64,000 nucleotides of DNA from VRUE01 sp963742535 (GCA_963742535.1 CAVUMC010000002.1:1736001-1800000); one strand, 5' to 3'. Positions 23,617 to 32,689 are shown, counted from the first letter of the stretch. Numbers and translations are program-made. The notes: generated by a model from the sequence alone, not told the origin.

Positions 23617-25172
23617 GTGCTCACCGTCCAAAGCCTGCTTGACGAGCTCGACCTGGAGCTGGCGGCGGGAACGCACGCCGCCGAAGCGCCGGTTCGCTGG
23701 GTCCACATCTCCGAGCTGGAGGACCCGACGCCGTGGCTCTCCGGCGGTGAGCTGATGCTGACCACGGGGATTCCGCTGGGCAGCGCCGCCAAGCAGCGCG
23801 CCTTCGTCAAATTGCTCGCCGACCACAACCTTGCCGGGCTCGGTTTCGGCACCGGCTTCAACCACGAGAAACTGCCGAAAGCGCTGGTCGAGGAGGCGGA
23901 AAAACGCGACTTTCCGCTCTTCGAGGTGCCCTACTCGACGCCCTTCATCGCGATCACCGAGAAGGCTTTTGCCCGCCTGGTCAACGAGCAGTACGAGGTC
24001 TTGCAGCGCGGCATCGCCGTGCAGCGCCGGCTCGAGCGCCTGGTCCTTGAAGAGCGCGGCCTGGAGGAGATCGTGGCGACGATCGCCTCAGCCGTCGGCG
24101 GCACCGTGGCGATCCTCGGCGGCCGCGGCGAGCGCCTCGCCGGCCGCGGTTTCCGTCGTCAGCTTTCAGCCGAAGCGGTCAATGCGATCCGCGAGGAAGC
24201 CTTGCGCCACACAACGGACGGTCACCCGTTCGTCCCGGCGCACCCGGCTGTGGCGGGCCGCGCTCTAGCTCATCCGGTTATCTCTCCGGGTGGGGGCCCG
24301 CCGCAGGCCTGGGTCGTGATCGTGCGCGACTCGGGCGGTCTCGGTGACTTCGAGCGCTTGATCCTGCAACAGGCGGTGGCGGTTGTGGCGCTGGAGCTAA
24401 TGCGTCGCCGCGTCGCCCGTGAGACCGAGCGGCGCCTGGCCGGCGACGTGCTCGCCGGGGCACTGGGCGGGCGCCTCGACCCGACCGAGTTGCGCCGCCG
24501 CCTCGAGCCCTTCGGCATCGGCGACGAAGCCGCGGTCCTCGTCTTCGCCCTTGACGACCCCGCCACCGCGGAGGCGACGCTGGAGCGGGCACTCGCCGCC
24601 GACGCCTGCCCGGCGGTCGTCGCCCCGCACGCCAGCGGCAACCGCGAGCTGCTCTGCGCCGTCGTCGACGCCGCCGATCGCGACCCGGTTGACCTCGCCG
24701 CCGAGGCCCGCAAAGCGCTGATCAAAGATCGCGGCGTCGTCCGCGCCGCCGCCAGCCGCCGGCGCCGCCGGAGAACCTTCGCCACTCCTTCCACGAGGCG
24801 CGCTGCGCGCTCGAGGCGACCTCGATCGAAAACGGCAACGCACCCGAGGTGGCTTCTTGGCGCGACCTCGGCGCTTTCACCCTGCTGCTCTCGATCCAGG
24901 ACGACGATGCGTTGAAGCTCTATTGCGACAGCGTGCTCGGCCCGATCGAGGAGGGCGACGAGGAGTACGGCGGTGAGCTACTGCGCTCGCTGGAGGCGTT
25001 CATCGAGCAGAACGGCCAGTGGGAGAAAGCGGCGCGCCAGGTCTATTGCCACCGCCACACGCTGCGCTACCGGATGCGCAAAGTCGAAGAGTTGACCGGT
25101 CGCGACCTCTCGCGCGCCCACGACCGAATCGAGTTCTGGCTGGCACTGCGGGCGCGGGAGCTCGTCGCGTGA
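23617..25172 (+). pseudogene. PucR-family transcriptional regulator, broken by one frameshift
   Basis: The first frame (from GTG 23617) has the N-terminal PucR sensor domain (LDELDLELAAGTHAAEAPVRW, GGELMLTTGIPLG) and the GGDEF-like middle. Near 24755-24765, in the run GCCAGCCGCCGGCGCCGCC, homology jumps to another frame. That frame encodes APPENLRHSFHEARCALEA, then the C-terminal PucR helix-turn-helix YCHRHTLRYRMRKVEEL and ends at 25172. The rejoined length is about 518 aa, normal for the family. A single indel in a GC repeat could be a real mutation or a sequencing error. PucR proteins activate purine, GABA or amino-acid catabolic genes, fitting the neighbours. The end overlaps the next gene (GTGA). 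Confidence 0.8.
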
Positions 25173-26308
25173 GGGTCGGCGTCCCGGCTGAGATCAAGCC
25201 GGACGAGTACCGGGTGGCGATCACGCCGGCGGGGGTGCGCGAGATAGTCGAGCACGGCCACGAGGTCTTGATCGAGGCCGGCGCCGGCGAGGGCAGCGCG
25301 ATCTCCGATGATGATTTCGAGGCGCAGGGTGCCCGCCTGGTGCCCGACGCGGCCACGGTCTTCGCCGAGGCGGAAATGGTGGTCAAGGTAAAGGAGCCGC
25401 AGCCGCCCGAGGTCGAGATGCTGCGCCCGGGCCAGTTGCTCTTCACCTACCTGCACCTTGCACCCGACCCTGACCTGACCCGCGGCCTCTGCGACTCCGG
25501 CGCGACCTGCGTCGCTTACGAGACGGTCGAGGACGCGCACGGACGCTTGCCCCTGTTGGCGCCGATGAGCGAGATCGCCGGCAAGATCGCCACTCAGGCC
25601 GGTGCTTTCATGCTCGAGAAGCCGCTCGGCGGCCGTGGAATCTTGCTCGGTGGAGTGCCTGGCGTCGCCGCCGCCAATGTGATGGTGATTGGCGGCGGCG
25701 TCGTCGGCATGAATGCCGCCTTCGTTGCGATCGGCATGGGTGCCGACGTCTTCATCTACGACAAGTCGATCGACCGCCTGCGCGAGCTCGAGGTCGACTT
25801 CGGCGGCAGCTGCTCGACCGTTTACTCGACCACGCTCGCGGTCGAGGAGATGCTGCCGCGCGCTGACCTTGTAGTCGGCGCCGTGCTGGTCCACGGCGCC
25901 CGCGCGCCCTTCGTCGTCAGCCGCGATCAGCTGGCGCTGATGAAGCCTGGCGCGGTTCTGGTCGACGTTGCGATTGACCAGGGCGGCTGTTTCGAGACCT
26001 CACACCCGACCACCCATCACGAACCGACTTTCGAGGTCGACGGGATCATTCATTACTGCGTCGCCAACATGCCGGGCGCAGTCCCAATCACCTCAACCCA
26101 TGCGCTTACCAACGCAACCCTGCCCTACGCGATCGCCCTCGCTGACCGAGGCGTCGCCGGGGCGATCCGCCGCGATCCGGGCCTGCGGCCCGGGGTCAAC
26201 GTCGCCAGCGGCGTGGTCACGCACCCGGCGGTTGCCGAGGGCGTCGGCGTCGAGTGCGTGCCGGTTGAGGAGGCGCTCGAAATGGAAAAGACAACGACGG
26301 AATCCTGA
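25169..26308 (+). CDS. ald: Alanine dehydrogenase
   Basis: A 379-aa enzyme from GTG 25169, overlapping the PucR stop (GTGA). The N-terminus MRVGVPAEIKPDEYRVAITP with catalytic Lys, the GQLLFTYLHLA segment (His), the NAD-binding loop VMVIGGGVVGMNAA and the CVANMPGAVP segment are all typical. It converts L-alanine and NAD+ to pyruvate, NADH and ammonia. The aminotransferase two genes upstream makes alanine from pyruvate, so this enzyme closes the cycle and releases the nitrogen. A longer frame upstream (25019) is only read-through of the PucR tail. Confidence 0.92.
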   Translation: MRVGVPAEIKPDEYRVAITPAGVREIVEHGHEVLIEAGAGEGSAISDDDFEAQGARLVPDAATVFAEAEMVVKVKEPQPPEVEMLRPGQLLFTYLHLAPDPDLTRGLCDSGATCVAYETVEDAHGRLPLLAPMSEIAGKIATQAGAFMLEKPLGGRGILLGGVPGVAAANVMVIGGGVVGMNAAFVAIGMGADVFIYDKSIDRLRELEVDFGGSCSTVYSTTLAVEEMLPRADLVVGAVLVHGARAPFVVSRDQLALMKPGAVLVDVAIDQGGCFETSHPTTHHEPTFEVDGIIHYCVANMPGAVPITSTHALTNATLPYAIALADRGVAGAIRRDPGLRPGVNVASGVVTHPAVAEGVGVECVPVEEALEMEKTTTES

Positions 26309-26323
26309 GGAGGAGAGGAGTCG

Positions 26324-27691
26324 ATGAGCACCTACGCAGTCGTCAATCCCGCCACCGGCGAGAAGGTCAAGGAGTACGAGGAAATAAGCGACACCGACCT
26401 GGACGCAGCGATCACGAGGGCCGACGCTGCTTACCGGAGCTGGACCACCTCCACCACCGTCGCCGAGCGGGCGGGGCTGATCCGCAGGGTCGGCGAGCTC
26501 CACGGCGAGCGGCGCGAGGAGCTGGCAGAGATCATCGTCCGCGAGATGGGCAAGCCGGTCGAGCAGGCGCTCGGCGAGGTCGACTTCACGGCCAGCATCT
26601 ACGCCTATTACGCCGACAACGCCGAGGAGCTGTTGGCGGACGAGCCAATCACCCTGCTCGACGGCGAGGGCACGGCGGTGGTCCGCCGCAGCGCTTTCGG
26701 CGTCCTGCTCGGGATCATGCCCTGGAACTTCCCCTACTACCAGGTGGCCCGCTTTGCCGGCCCCAACCTGGTGATCGGCAACCCGATCCTGCTCAAGCAC
26801 GCGCCGCAGTGCCCGGAATCGGCTGAGGCGATGCAGCGGATCTTCGACGACGCCGGCTTCCCCGCGGGGGCCTACGAGAACATCTACGCCAGCAACGAGC
26901 AAATCGAGGCGGTCATCGCCGATCCTCGGGTGCATGGGGTCTCGGTTACCGGCTCGGAGCGGGCCGGCGCGGCGGTCGCCGAGATCGCCGGCCGCAACCT
27001 GAAGAAGGTCGTGCTCGAGCTGGGCGGCTCGGATCCGTTCATCCTGCTCGGCTCCGACGACCTCGAGGCGACGGCGGCGGCCGCCGCGGAAGCGCGGCTC
27101 GACAACGCTGGCCAGTCCTGCAACGCGGCCAAGCGGTTCATCGTCGTCGACGAGCTCTACGACGAGTTCCTGGAGAGGTTCGAGGCCGCCCTGACCGCCT
27201 CGGCGCCGGGCGACCCGGCCTCCGAGGACACCGCTGTCGGTCCGCTCTCCTCCGAGACCGCCGCCGACCGACTCGAGGACCAGGTCAAGCGGGCTGTCGA
27301 CGCCGGCGCCGAGATCGTCGCCGGCGGCAAGCGCGAGGGCAACTTCTTCGAACCGACGATCCTTACCGGGATCGAGCCGGGCGCCGAGGCCTCCCAGGAA
27401 GAGTTCTTCGGCCCGGTTGCCCAGGTCTACCGGGTCGGCTCCGAGGATGAGGCGGTCGAGCTCGCCAACCAAACGCCGTTCGGTCTCGGCTCCTACCTGA
27501 TGACGACCGACCCGGCCCAGGCCGAGCGGGTCGCCGACCGGATCGAAGCCGGGATGGTCTACGTCAACCTGGTTGGGGCCGACGGCCCGGAGCTGCCCTT
27601 CGGCGGCTTCAAGCGCTCAGGCTTCGGCCGCGAGCTGGGCCGTTACGGCGCCGACGAGTTCGTCAACAAGAAGCTGATCCGCAGCGCCTGA
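26324..27691 (+). CDS. NAD(P)-dependent succinate-semialdehyde dehydrogenase-type aldehyde dehydrogenase
   Basis: A 455-aa aldehyde dehydrogenase. GIMPWNFPYYQVARF (cofactor-binding), SVTGSERAGAAVAEIAG (Rossmann part), VLELGGSDPFI (catalytic Glu) and NAGQSCNAAKRF (catalytic Cys) are present, and EEFFGPVAQVYRV closes the domain. The QSCNAAKRF pattern is usual in succinate-semialdehyde dehydrogenases. With the class III aminotransferase and alanine dehydrogenase this gives a GABA-to-succinate route feeding the TCA cycle. The ATG is preceded by GAGGAGAGGAG, 15 nt after the ald stop, so both are in one operon. Confidence 0.9.
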   Translation: MSTYAVVNPATGEKVKEYEEISDTDLDAAITRADAAYRSWTTSTTVAERAGLIRRVGELHGERREELAEIIVREMGKPVEQALGEVDFTASIYAYYADNAEELLADEPITLLDGEGTAVVRRSAFGVLLGIMPWNFPYYQVARFAGPNLVIGNPILLKHAPQCPESAEAMQRIFDDAGFPAGAYENIYASNEQIEAVIADPRVHGVSVTGSERAGAAVAEIAGRNLKKVVLELGGSDPFILLGSDDLEATAAAAAEARLDNAGQSCNAAKRFIVVDELYDEFLERFEAALTASAPGDPASEDTAVGPLSSETAADRLEDQVKRAVDAGAEIVAGGKREGNFFEPTILTGIEPGAEASQEEFFGPVAQVYRVGSEDEAVELANQTPFGLGSYLMTTDPAQAERVADRIEAGMVYVNLVGADGPELPFGGFKRSGFGRELGRYGADEFVNKKLIRSA

Positions 27692-27744
27692 GGGGCGAAC
27701 CGCGGCCCAAATCTGCCGAGCCGGGGGGCGAGCCTGAAGCGCTC

Positions 27745-27779
27745 TTGACCTTTGTGAGGTTATTCCGGACAAAGGTCAA
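27745..27779. terminator. Perfect 11-bp inverted repeat after the aldehyde dehydrogenase gene
   Basis: TTGACCTTTGT (27745-27755) and ACAAAGGTCAA (27769-27779) are exactly complementary with a 13-nt loop. The repeat lies 53 bp after the dehydrogenase stop and 45 bp before the next gene's start codon. It has no long T-run, so it may be a terminator of the catabolic operon or an operator for the AbiEi-like gene. Confidence 0.5.
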
Positions 27780-27824
27780 ACGCACGAGCCGCTCGCCAGG
27801 CTGGCGGAGGCGCAACACGGGGTC

Positions 27825-28682
27825 GTGTCGGCGGCGCAACTGGTTGAGCTCGGCTATTCCCGCAAGGCAATCTCCTACGCGTCGCGTCGAGGTCGTCTGC
27901 ATCGAGTTCACCGCGGCGTCTATGCGGTCGGGCGCCTTGACCTCTCCTGGGAGGGGCGATGCATGGCGGCAGTGCTCGCTTCTGGCTTGGGAGCCGCTGC
28001 GAGTCACGCGAGTGCCGCGTGGCTCTGGGGACTGCTGAGGAATCGGCCCGGGACGATTCACGTGATCGTCCCGGCATCGCGTCGGCAGCGCTGGCCTTTC
28101 CGCCTCCACTTCGCCGCGCTTGTGGCAGAGGACCGGGCGCTTCGCGAGGGCATTCCGCTTACAGCGTTGTCGCGCACGTTGCTCGACCAGGCAGCGTCGG
28201 TCCATTCTGCGGCGCTCGATCGCATGATCGAGCGGGCCGAGGAACGAGGCCTCTTCGATCTGCGGGCGGTCGAGGCGCTCATGGGTCGCGCCGGCGGTCA
28301 TCCTGGGGCCGGAGCGCTCCGTCGCGCGCTCGCCATCTATCGCCATCCAATTGCTTTCACGCGGTCGGGGCTCGAGGGGCGCTTCCTCGAGCTTGTTACG
28401 GCGGCAAGGATGCCGAGGCCGGCGATGAACACCTACGTCGAGGGGTATGAGCTCGACGCGTACTGGGAGGCCGAGCGCTTCGCAGTCGAACTGGACGTCT
28501 ATGAGACCCACGGAAGTCACGCTTCGTTCGAGCGGGACAGGCTGCGACAGGAGGACCTGAAGCTGCGCGGGATCGAGATGGTCAGGATCACCGGTCGACG
28601 TCTCGAGCGCGAACCCGGTGCCGTCATCGAGCGGGTCGGTGCGTTGCTGCGCCAACGCCGCGGGCAGCTCGCGCTTGACTAG
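27825..28682 (+). CDS. AbiEi-antitoxin-like winged-helix protein with VSR/DUF559-like nuclease domain
   Basis: From GTG 27825 the product has 285 aa. The N-terminal RKAISYASRRGRLHRVHRGV segment is the AbiEi_4 wing-helix motif. The C-terminal part, with EAERFAVELDVYETHG and RDRLRQEDLKLRGIEMVRIT, is the VSR/DUF559 restriction-like core with its conserved Glu/Asp and R-D-x-x-L pattern. Actinobacteria carry many lone copies of this gene, of unknown role. The same frame upstream encodes plausible family sequence (HEPLARLAEAQHGVV) back to about 27780 but offers no ATG/GTG/TTG, so the true start may be CTG or the 5' end is worn. No AbiEii toxin gene is adjacent. Confidence 0.7.
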   Translation: MSAAQLVELGYSRKAISYASRRGRLHRVHRGVYAVGRLDLSWEGRCMAAVLASGLGAAASHASAAWLWGLLRNRPGTIHVIVPASRRQRWPFRLHFAALVAEDRALREGIPLTALSRTLLDQAASVHSAALDRMIERAEERGLFDLRAVEALMGRAGGHPGAGALRRALAIYRHPIAFTRSGLEGRFLELVTAARMPRPAMNTYVEGYELDAYWEAERFAVELDVYETHGSHASFERDRLRQEDLKLRGIEMVRITGRRLEREPGAVIERVGALLRQRRGQLALD

Positions 28683-28740
28683 ATTCGCCCGGCCGGCGCT
28701 GGGTCTCGATTTGGACCACGCGGGCCTGTACCCTCGCGCC

Positions 28741-30468
28741 GTGACTTGGAGGGCAAGAAGCCTCGTCGTGGCCGCTTTGGCCTGCGTGGCTGCGGTGGTG
28801 TTCATCGCCGCAGCTCCGGCCGAAGAAGAAGCCGAAGAAGCGCGCTGTCACGGGCGGCTGGCGAAAATCGTCGGCACCCCAGGCGACGACGTGCTGCAGG
28901 GGACCCCGGAGCGCGACGTGATCTGGGGCGGTGGCGGCAACGACACGATCCTCGGCAGCCTCGGCAACGACCTGCTCTGTGGGGGGCCTGGATCCGACCT
29001 GATTCACGGTGGCCGTGGTAACGACATCGCCGATGGCGGCGCTGGTGCCGATGACCGTGTGATCGGCGACCTCGGTGACGACAAGTTGACGGGTGGGCCG
29101 GGCGACGGCGACGAAGTCGCCGGCAGCCTCGGCATCGACACCCTCAACGGCGGGCCCGGTGACTTCGACTTCGTCCATGGGGACTACGGCTACGACCGAA
29201 TGGATGGCGGGCCCGGCAAGGGCGACATTGCCTCCTTCGCCACCGACGTCGCCTCTGGCAAGAGCGGCGGCGTCAAGGTCTCGCTTGTCAAGCACAAAGC
29301 TCGTGGCGACGGCCACGATCGCCTCTATCGCTTCGAGAGCCTCGAAGGCTCCGCCTTCGACGACATCCTCGTCGGCAACGGCGAAGCCAACGTGATCGAC
29401 GGCGGTGCCGGCGACGATGTGATCCGCGGTGGTGGTGGTAAGGACAACCTTCTGGGTGGTCAGGGGACCGATCGCTGCAACGGCGCCAAGGGTGCCACTG
29501 TCTCCTGCGGCCGCGAAGCGAAGCTGAAGGCGACTGCCTATGTCGAGGTCGATCCGGTCTCCGGAGGAGGTGGTGGATTGCAACTGGTCGGCGGCCCCGG
29601 CCGCGACCAGTTCGTAGTCGCCTTCAACGAAGCTTTCTCAACCTTTGGCATCACCGCCAAGAAAGGCATCGCGGTCGGGCCGGGCTGCGATCACGTCAGC
29701 GCTGTGCAGGTGACTTGCCCGACCGAAGGGCCGGCGCGCTGGGTAATGGCCGACCTCGGTCCTGGCAACGACAGTCTCACGGTCGAAGGCTCCTTGGCTG
29801 GAGCACAGAACGTGCGAATCGCCGGCGGCCTCGGCAACGACACGATCCACGGCGGCGACGAGGATGACCTGATCGAGGGCGGCTTCGGCGCCGACAAACT
29901 CTATGGCGGCGCTGGCGCCGACGGCCTGATCGGCAGTCGGCCCGGGCCGACCTTTCTCTATGGCGAAGAGGACGGCGACCTGCTCGCCGCGGGTGGGGGT
30001 TGTGCTGGTGGTGCCCTTGTCGGCGGCCCCGGCCGCGACGACGCCTCCTTCGCTGAGACGCCGGCGCATCCGGGCCTTCTCTACGTGTCCTTCAAGGCTC
30101 ATGCCGCTTGGATCGACGCGATTCCAAACTGCCACAAAGTTCACCTCTCGCCGACCGACGAGGACATGGAGGGTTCCTTCGATTGGGACGTGCTGATCGG
30201 CGACAAGGGTCCCAACGCGATGCTCGGCCAGCCCGGCGCCGATCGCTTTTACGGCGGTGGCGGCGACGATGTGATCGATGCCCGCGACGGTACTCGCGAC
30301 TTCTCAATTCAATGCGGAGGCGGTGGTCCACAAAAGCCTGGCCGGCCGATCCGCGGCACCGCCGAAGGACGGGCCCTAACCGACTCCTTCGACCCCGGCC
30401 CCGCGCTCTGCGCCTTCACTAAGCACGGCCGCCCGGTCGACGGGCTCGGCAACGCCGACGAAAACTAA
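28741..30468 (+). CDS. Secreted RTX-type calcium-binding repeat protein
   Basis: A 575-aa protein from GTG 28741. It has a basic start, a hydrophobic signal peptide (about 8-28) ending AAAPA, then runs of the nonapeptide GGxGxDxhx. A dense block lies at about 50-150, a second at about 225-260, a third at about 360-420 and single copies to about 520. These fold into Ca2+-binding parallel beta rolls outside the cell. Between blocks are beta-rich stretches with paired Cys. No catalytic domain is visible. A T1SS is not expected in this type of organism, so Sec export is likely. The longer frame from 28618 overlaps the previous gene and is rejected. Confidence 0.82.
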   Translation: MTWRARSLVVAALACVAAVVFIAAAPAEEEAEEARCHGRLAKIVGTPGDDVLQGTPERDVIWGGGGNDTILGSLGNDLLCGGPGSDLIHGGRGNDIADGGAGADDRVIGDLGDDKLTGGPGDGDEVAGSLGIDTLNGGPGDFDFVHGDYGYDRMDGGPGKGDIASFATDVASGKSGGVKVSLVKHKARGDGHDRLYRFESLEGSAFDDILVGNGEANVIDGGAGDDVIRGGGGKDNLLGGQGTDRCNGAKGATVSCGREAKLKATAYVEVDPVSGGGGGLQLVGGPGRDQFVVAFNEAFSTFGITAKKGIAVGPGCDHVSAVQVTCPTEGPARWVMADLGPGNDSLTVEGSLAGAQNVRIAGGLGNDTIHGGDEDDLIEGGFGADKLYGGAGADGLIGSRPGPTFLYGEEDGDLLAAGGGCAGGALVGGPGRDDASFAETPAHPGLLYVSFKAHAAWIDAIPNCHKVHLSPTDEDMEGSFDWDVLIGDKGPNAMLGQPGADRFYGGGGDDVIDARDGTRDFSIQCGGGGPQKPGRPIRGTAEGRALTDSFDPGPALCAFTKHGRPVDGLGNADEN

Positions 30469-30474
30469 TCGCGA

Positions 30475-31791
30475 CTAGCGACCGCGCCCGTCGCCGTTGG
30501 CGATCGTGCAGGCTTGCTCGGCGCCGATGAAGGGAGCGAGGGTGATGTAGGTGGCGAGCGGCGCGATTTCCTGCATGTTTTCGGCGCCGCCGCGTTTGAC
30601 CTGGTCGTAGATCATCCCGTAGATCGCGCCGCCGATCGCCTCGGCGGCGATCGGGCTGGCGTCGGGCGTGAGCTCGTATCCCGGCACGAGCAGTCCCTCC
30701 ATCGTCCGCATCACCACGTCGCGTTGCTCGAGTGCGCGGCGGCCAGCGGCGTAGACGTCGACCGCACCCAGGGTCGTGTACTCCGGCTCGGCGGCGCAGT
30801 AGGCGAACATCGCACCAAAGGCGCCGCGCACCGCGTGCGGCCAGTCGGGGGCGCGGCGGAAGGCGGGGAGGGTCGTCGCCAGCATTTGCGAGGAGCCGCT
30901 GTCGACGGCCGCCAGCATCGCCTCTTCCTTATCGGTGAAGTTGGCGTAGAAGGTCGAGAGCGAGATCGAGGCACGTGAGGCGATGTCGCCGATCGTCATC
31001 GCCGGGTAGCCCTTTTCGGCGACGACCGAGGCGAGCGCGCGCAGAATGCGTTCGGCCGGGTCGTAGCCGCTGGTCGAACCACCGCTGCCGTTGGCCCGGC
31101 CGCGCGGGCGGCGCAGTGCTTCTGGCGGCAGCTCGTAGGAGGCGAACCAGTCCCACATCTGGGGGATCAGCTCGATCAGCTCCTCCTCCTCGTGGCGGTA
31201 GAGGCGGCTGTGGATCACCTTGCGCACCCCGCCGACCATCGCTCGCACAATCTCGGGCGGCATCCCTTTGCGACCGGGTACTTGGTCGAGGGTGGCGGAG
31301 AGGAAGGCCTGCACCCCGTCTGTGGTGCGGTCGATTTCAGCGATCGCTTTCGGCCCCGCTGCGTAGATCTCGACCATGCACATGCGCGCCGCCGCCGCTT
31401 GTTCGACGATCAGCTCGATGAAAGCCTGGAAGGCTTGGCGGGCGTGTAGTTCGTCTGGCGGCGGGCTGCTTTCCCCCTCGCCAAAGATGCCACCGACCGT
31501 GGGGCCGACGAAGGCGCGCAAAGCGGCAAGCAAGCACTCTTCCTTGTCGCTGAAGTGAGCGTAGAAGGCGCTGCGCGAGACCCCGGAGAGCTCCAGCAGG
31601 TCCTCGACCCTGGTCGCCTCATAGCCCTTGTCGGCGACCACCGCGACCAGCGCCGCGAAGAGTCGTTCCTGCTGGTTGCGCGCGACCTCCTCGGGCGGCA
31701 GCCGCCGCCCCGGCCGGAGCTTGCGATCGTGCAGCGTCCCTGCATCCCCCCACGGCGTCGTCACCATCGCGGCCGGACCATAACCGGCCAC
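30475..31791 (-). CDS. Fused double TetR-family regulator
   Basis: A single 438-aa frame holds two complete TetR units. Unit 1 (about 25-215) has DLLELSGVSRSAFYAHFSDK. After a Gly/Ser/Arg linker (GRANGSGGSTSGYD, about 230-245), unit 2 (about 245-430) has DIASRASISLSTFYANFTDK and ends in LATYITLAPFIGAEQA, the motif of the three TetR paralogues at 12862-14978. TetR proteins bind DNA as dimers, so this chain could form an internal dimer with two different half-site specificities. GTG 31791 or ATG 31767 may be the start. A palindrome lies about 90 bp upstream. It converges on the RTX gene with a 6-bp gap. Confidence 0.85.
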   Translation of the reverse strand: MAGYGPAAMVTTPWGDAGTLHDRKLRPGRRLPPEEVARNQQERLFAALVAVVADKGYEATRVEDLLELSGVSRSAFYAHFSDKEECLLAALRAFVGPTVGGIFGEGESSPPPDELHARQAFQAFIELIVEQAAAARMCMVEIYAAGPKAIAEIDRTTDGVQAFLSATLDQVPGRKGMPPEIVRAMVGGVRKVIHSRLYRHEEEELIELIPQMWDWFASYELPPEALRRPRGRANGSGGSTSGYDPAERILRALASVVAEKGYPAMTIGDIASRASISLSTFYANFTDKEEAMLAAVDSGSSQMLATTLPAFRRAPDWPHAVRGAFGAMFAYCAAEPEYTTLGAVDVYAAGRRALEQRDVVMRTMEGLLVPGYELTPDASPIAAEAIGGAIYGMIYDQVKRGGAENMQEIAPLATYITLAPFIGAEQACTIANGDGRGR

Positions 31792-31883
31792 GGCGCTGCT
31801 CTCTTGGATGCTCGAATCTCTCAGAGCGTTTAATAGTAGGAGCCATTCTTTTGGAACTCAAGCTTCTCAGCGGAAATCAATGA

Positions 31884-31897
31884 GAAATTTAGATTTC
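31884..31897. promoter_or_regulatory. Palindrome in AT-rich upstream region of the double-TetR gene
   Basis: GAAATTTAGATTTC has perfect 5-bp arms (GAAAT/ATTTC). It sits in an AT-rich stretch (about 31825-31930) upstream of the leftward double-TetR gene. The whole gap 31792-32066 (275 bp) otherwise holds no gene that I can support; its right half is GC-rich and falls beyond the end of the DsbA-like gene. An autoregulatory site is the natural reading. Confidence 0.4.
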
Positions 31898-32066
31898 AAC
31901 TTGATTTTTGCGTAGGGCTATGTTTTTATGTGGACGGCCCAAAGATGCTGCAGCGGCCCCGCCGGATTCCCTGCCGGCGACCCCCCTGCCGTCGGCCCCC
32001 TTCCGGCGGCGACCCAGTAACACCGACCCGGGCAGGCGCCTCCCTCGCCGCCCGGGTCGTTTGCCG

Positions 32067-32666
32067 TCAGGCTCGGGCTGAGCGGTTATCGAGCGCCTCT
32101 CGCGCCAAGTACAGGCGGTCGTCTCCGTAGAAGATCTGCCCGGCGATCTCGATGCACGGGACGCCGGCGACGCCACGCGTCCAGGCCTCTGCCGTCGCCT
32201 CACGCAGGGTGTCCTTGATCTCCATCGAGTCGATGGCTTGCGCCAGCTCGTCCGCCGGTAGGCCGACGGACTCGGCGACGGAGTAGATCTCCTCGAGCTG
32301 ACTCAGGTCGGCGCCTTCGGCGAACGCGCGTCTAAGAGCGGCGTGGGCGAAGCGATGGCCCTCGCCGCGGCCCTCGGCCCAGGTCGCGGCCCGCATCGCC
32401 TTCAGTGTGTTGTTCGGCCAGTCCTGCGGCCAGCGCAAAGGAGGGAGTCCATACCGCTCGGCCCGGGCCTCGACCTCGGCGATGCCCTGCTCGCGCTGCG
32501 GAGTTTCCGACCAGCTCCCAAATCCACGCTCGACGAAGATGCCGCCGACGAGGATCGGTTGCAGGCGGGGTGTCTGACCAAGGACTGTGGCGGCTCGTTC
32601 GGCAGCGAGGTATGCATAGGGCGAGCCGAGGTCGTAGTAGAGGATGGGTTGCGGTGAAGGATCCAT
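32067..32666 (-). CDS. DsbA-family thioredoxin-fold protein (HCCA-isomerase/FrnE-like)
   Basis: A 199-aa protein with the DsbA/2-hydroxychromene-2-carboxylate isomerase fold. The active-site position reads YYDLGSPYAYLA, with Ser-Pro-Tyr instead of Cys-x-x-Cys, as in glutathione-dependent isomerases. A helical insertion (50-140) and the cis-Pro loop GVAGVPCIEI follow. It is therefore unlikely to be a disulfide oxidant; an isomerase or polyketide-type role is more likely. The gene is divergent from a TetR regulator with a 50-bp gap holding repeats, so it is the probable target of that regulator. Confidence 0.8.
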   Translation of the reverse strand: MDPSPQPILYYDLGSPYAYLAAERAATVLGQTPRLQPILVGGIFVERGFGSWSETPQREQGIAEVEARAERYGLPPLRWPQDWPNNTLKAMRAATWAEGRGEGHRFAHAALRRAFAEGADLSQLEEIYSVAESVGLPADELAQAIDSMEIKDTLREATAEAWTRGVAGVPCIEIAGQIFYGDDRLYLAREALDNRSARA

Positions 32667-32689
32667 CGCGGTCTCCCGGTATTAGCTAA

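Noticed and set aside
26093..27472. 459-aa minus-strand frame over the aldehyde dehydrogenase gene
   Set aside because: Antisense shadow; repetitive Gly/Asp/Val composition and no recognisable domain.
28618..28740. N-terminal extension of the RTX protein
   Set aside because: It overlaps the AbiEi/VSR-like gene end; GTG 28741 begins a proper signal peptide.
29000..30300. GGxGxD-coding repeats considered as a DNA-level tandem array
   Set aside because: The periodicity is at the protein level (RTX nonapeptides) with variable spacing and codons; no CRISPR-like spacer structure.
31889..32203. 104-aa minus-strand frame between the double-TetR and DsbA-like genes
   Set aside because: Low-complexity Arg/Gly/Ser product overlapping the DsbA-like gene, with no ribosome site.
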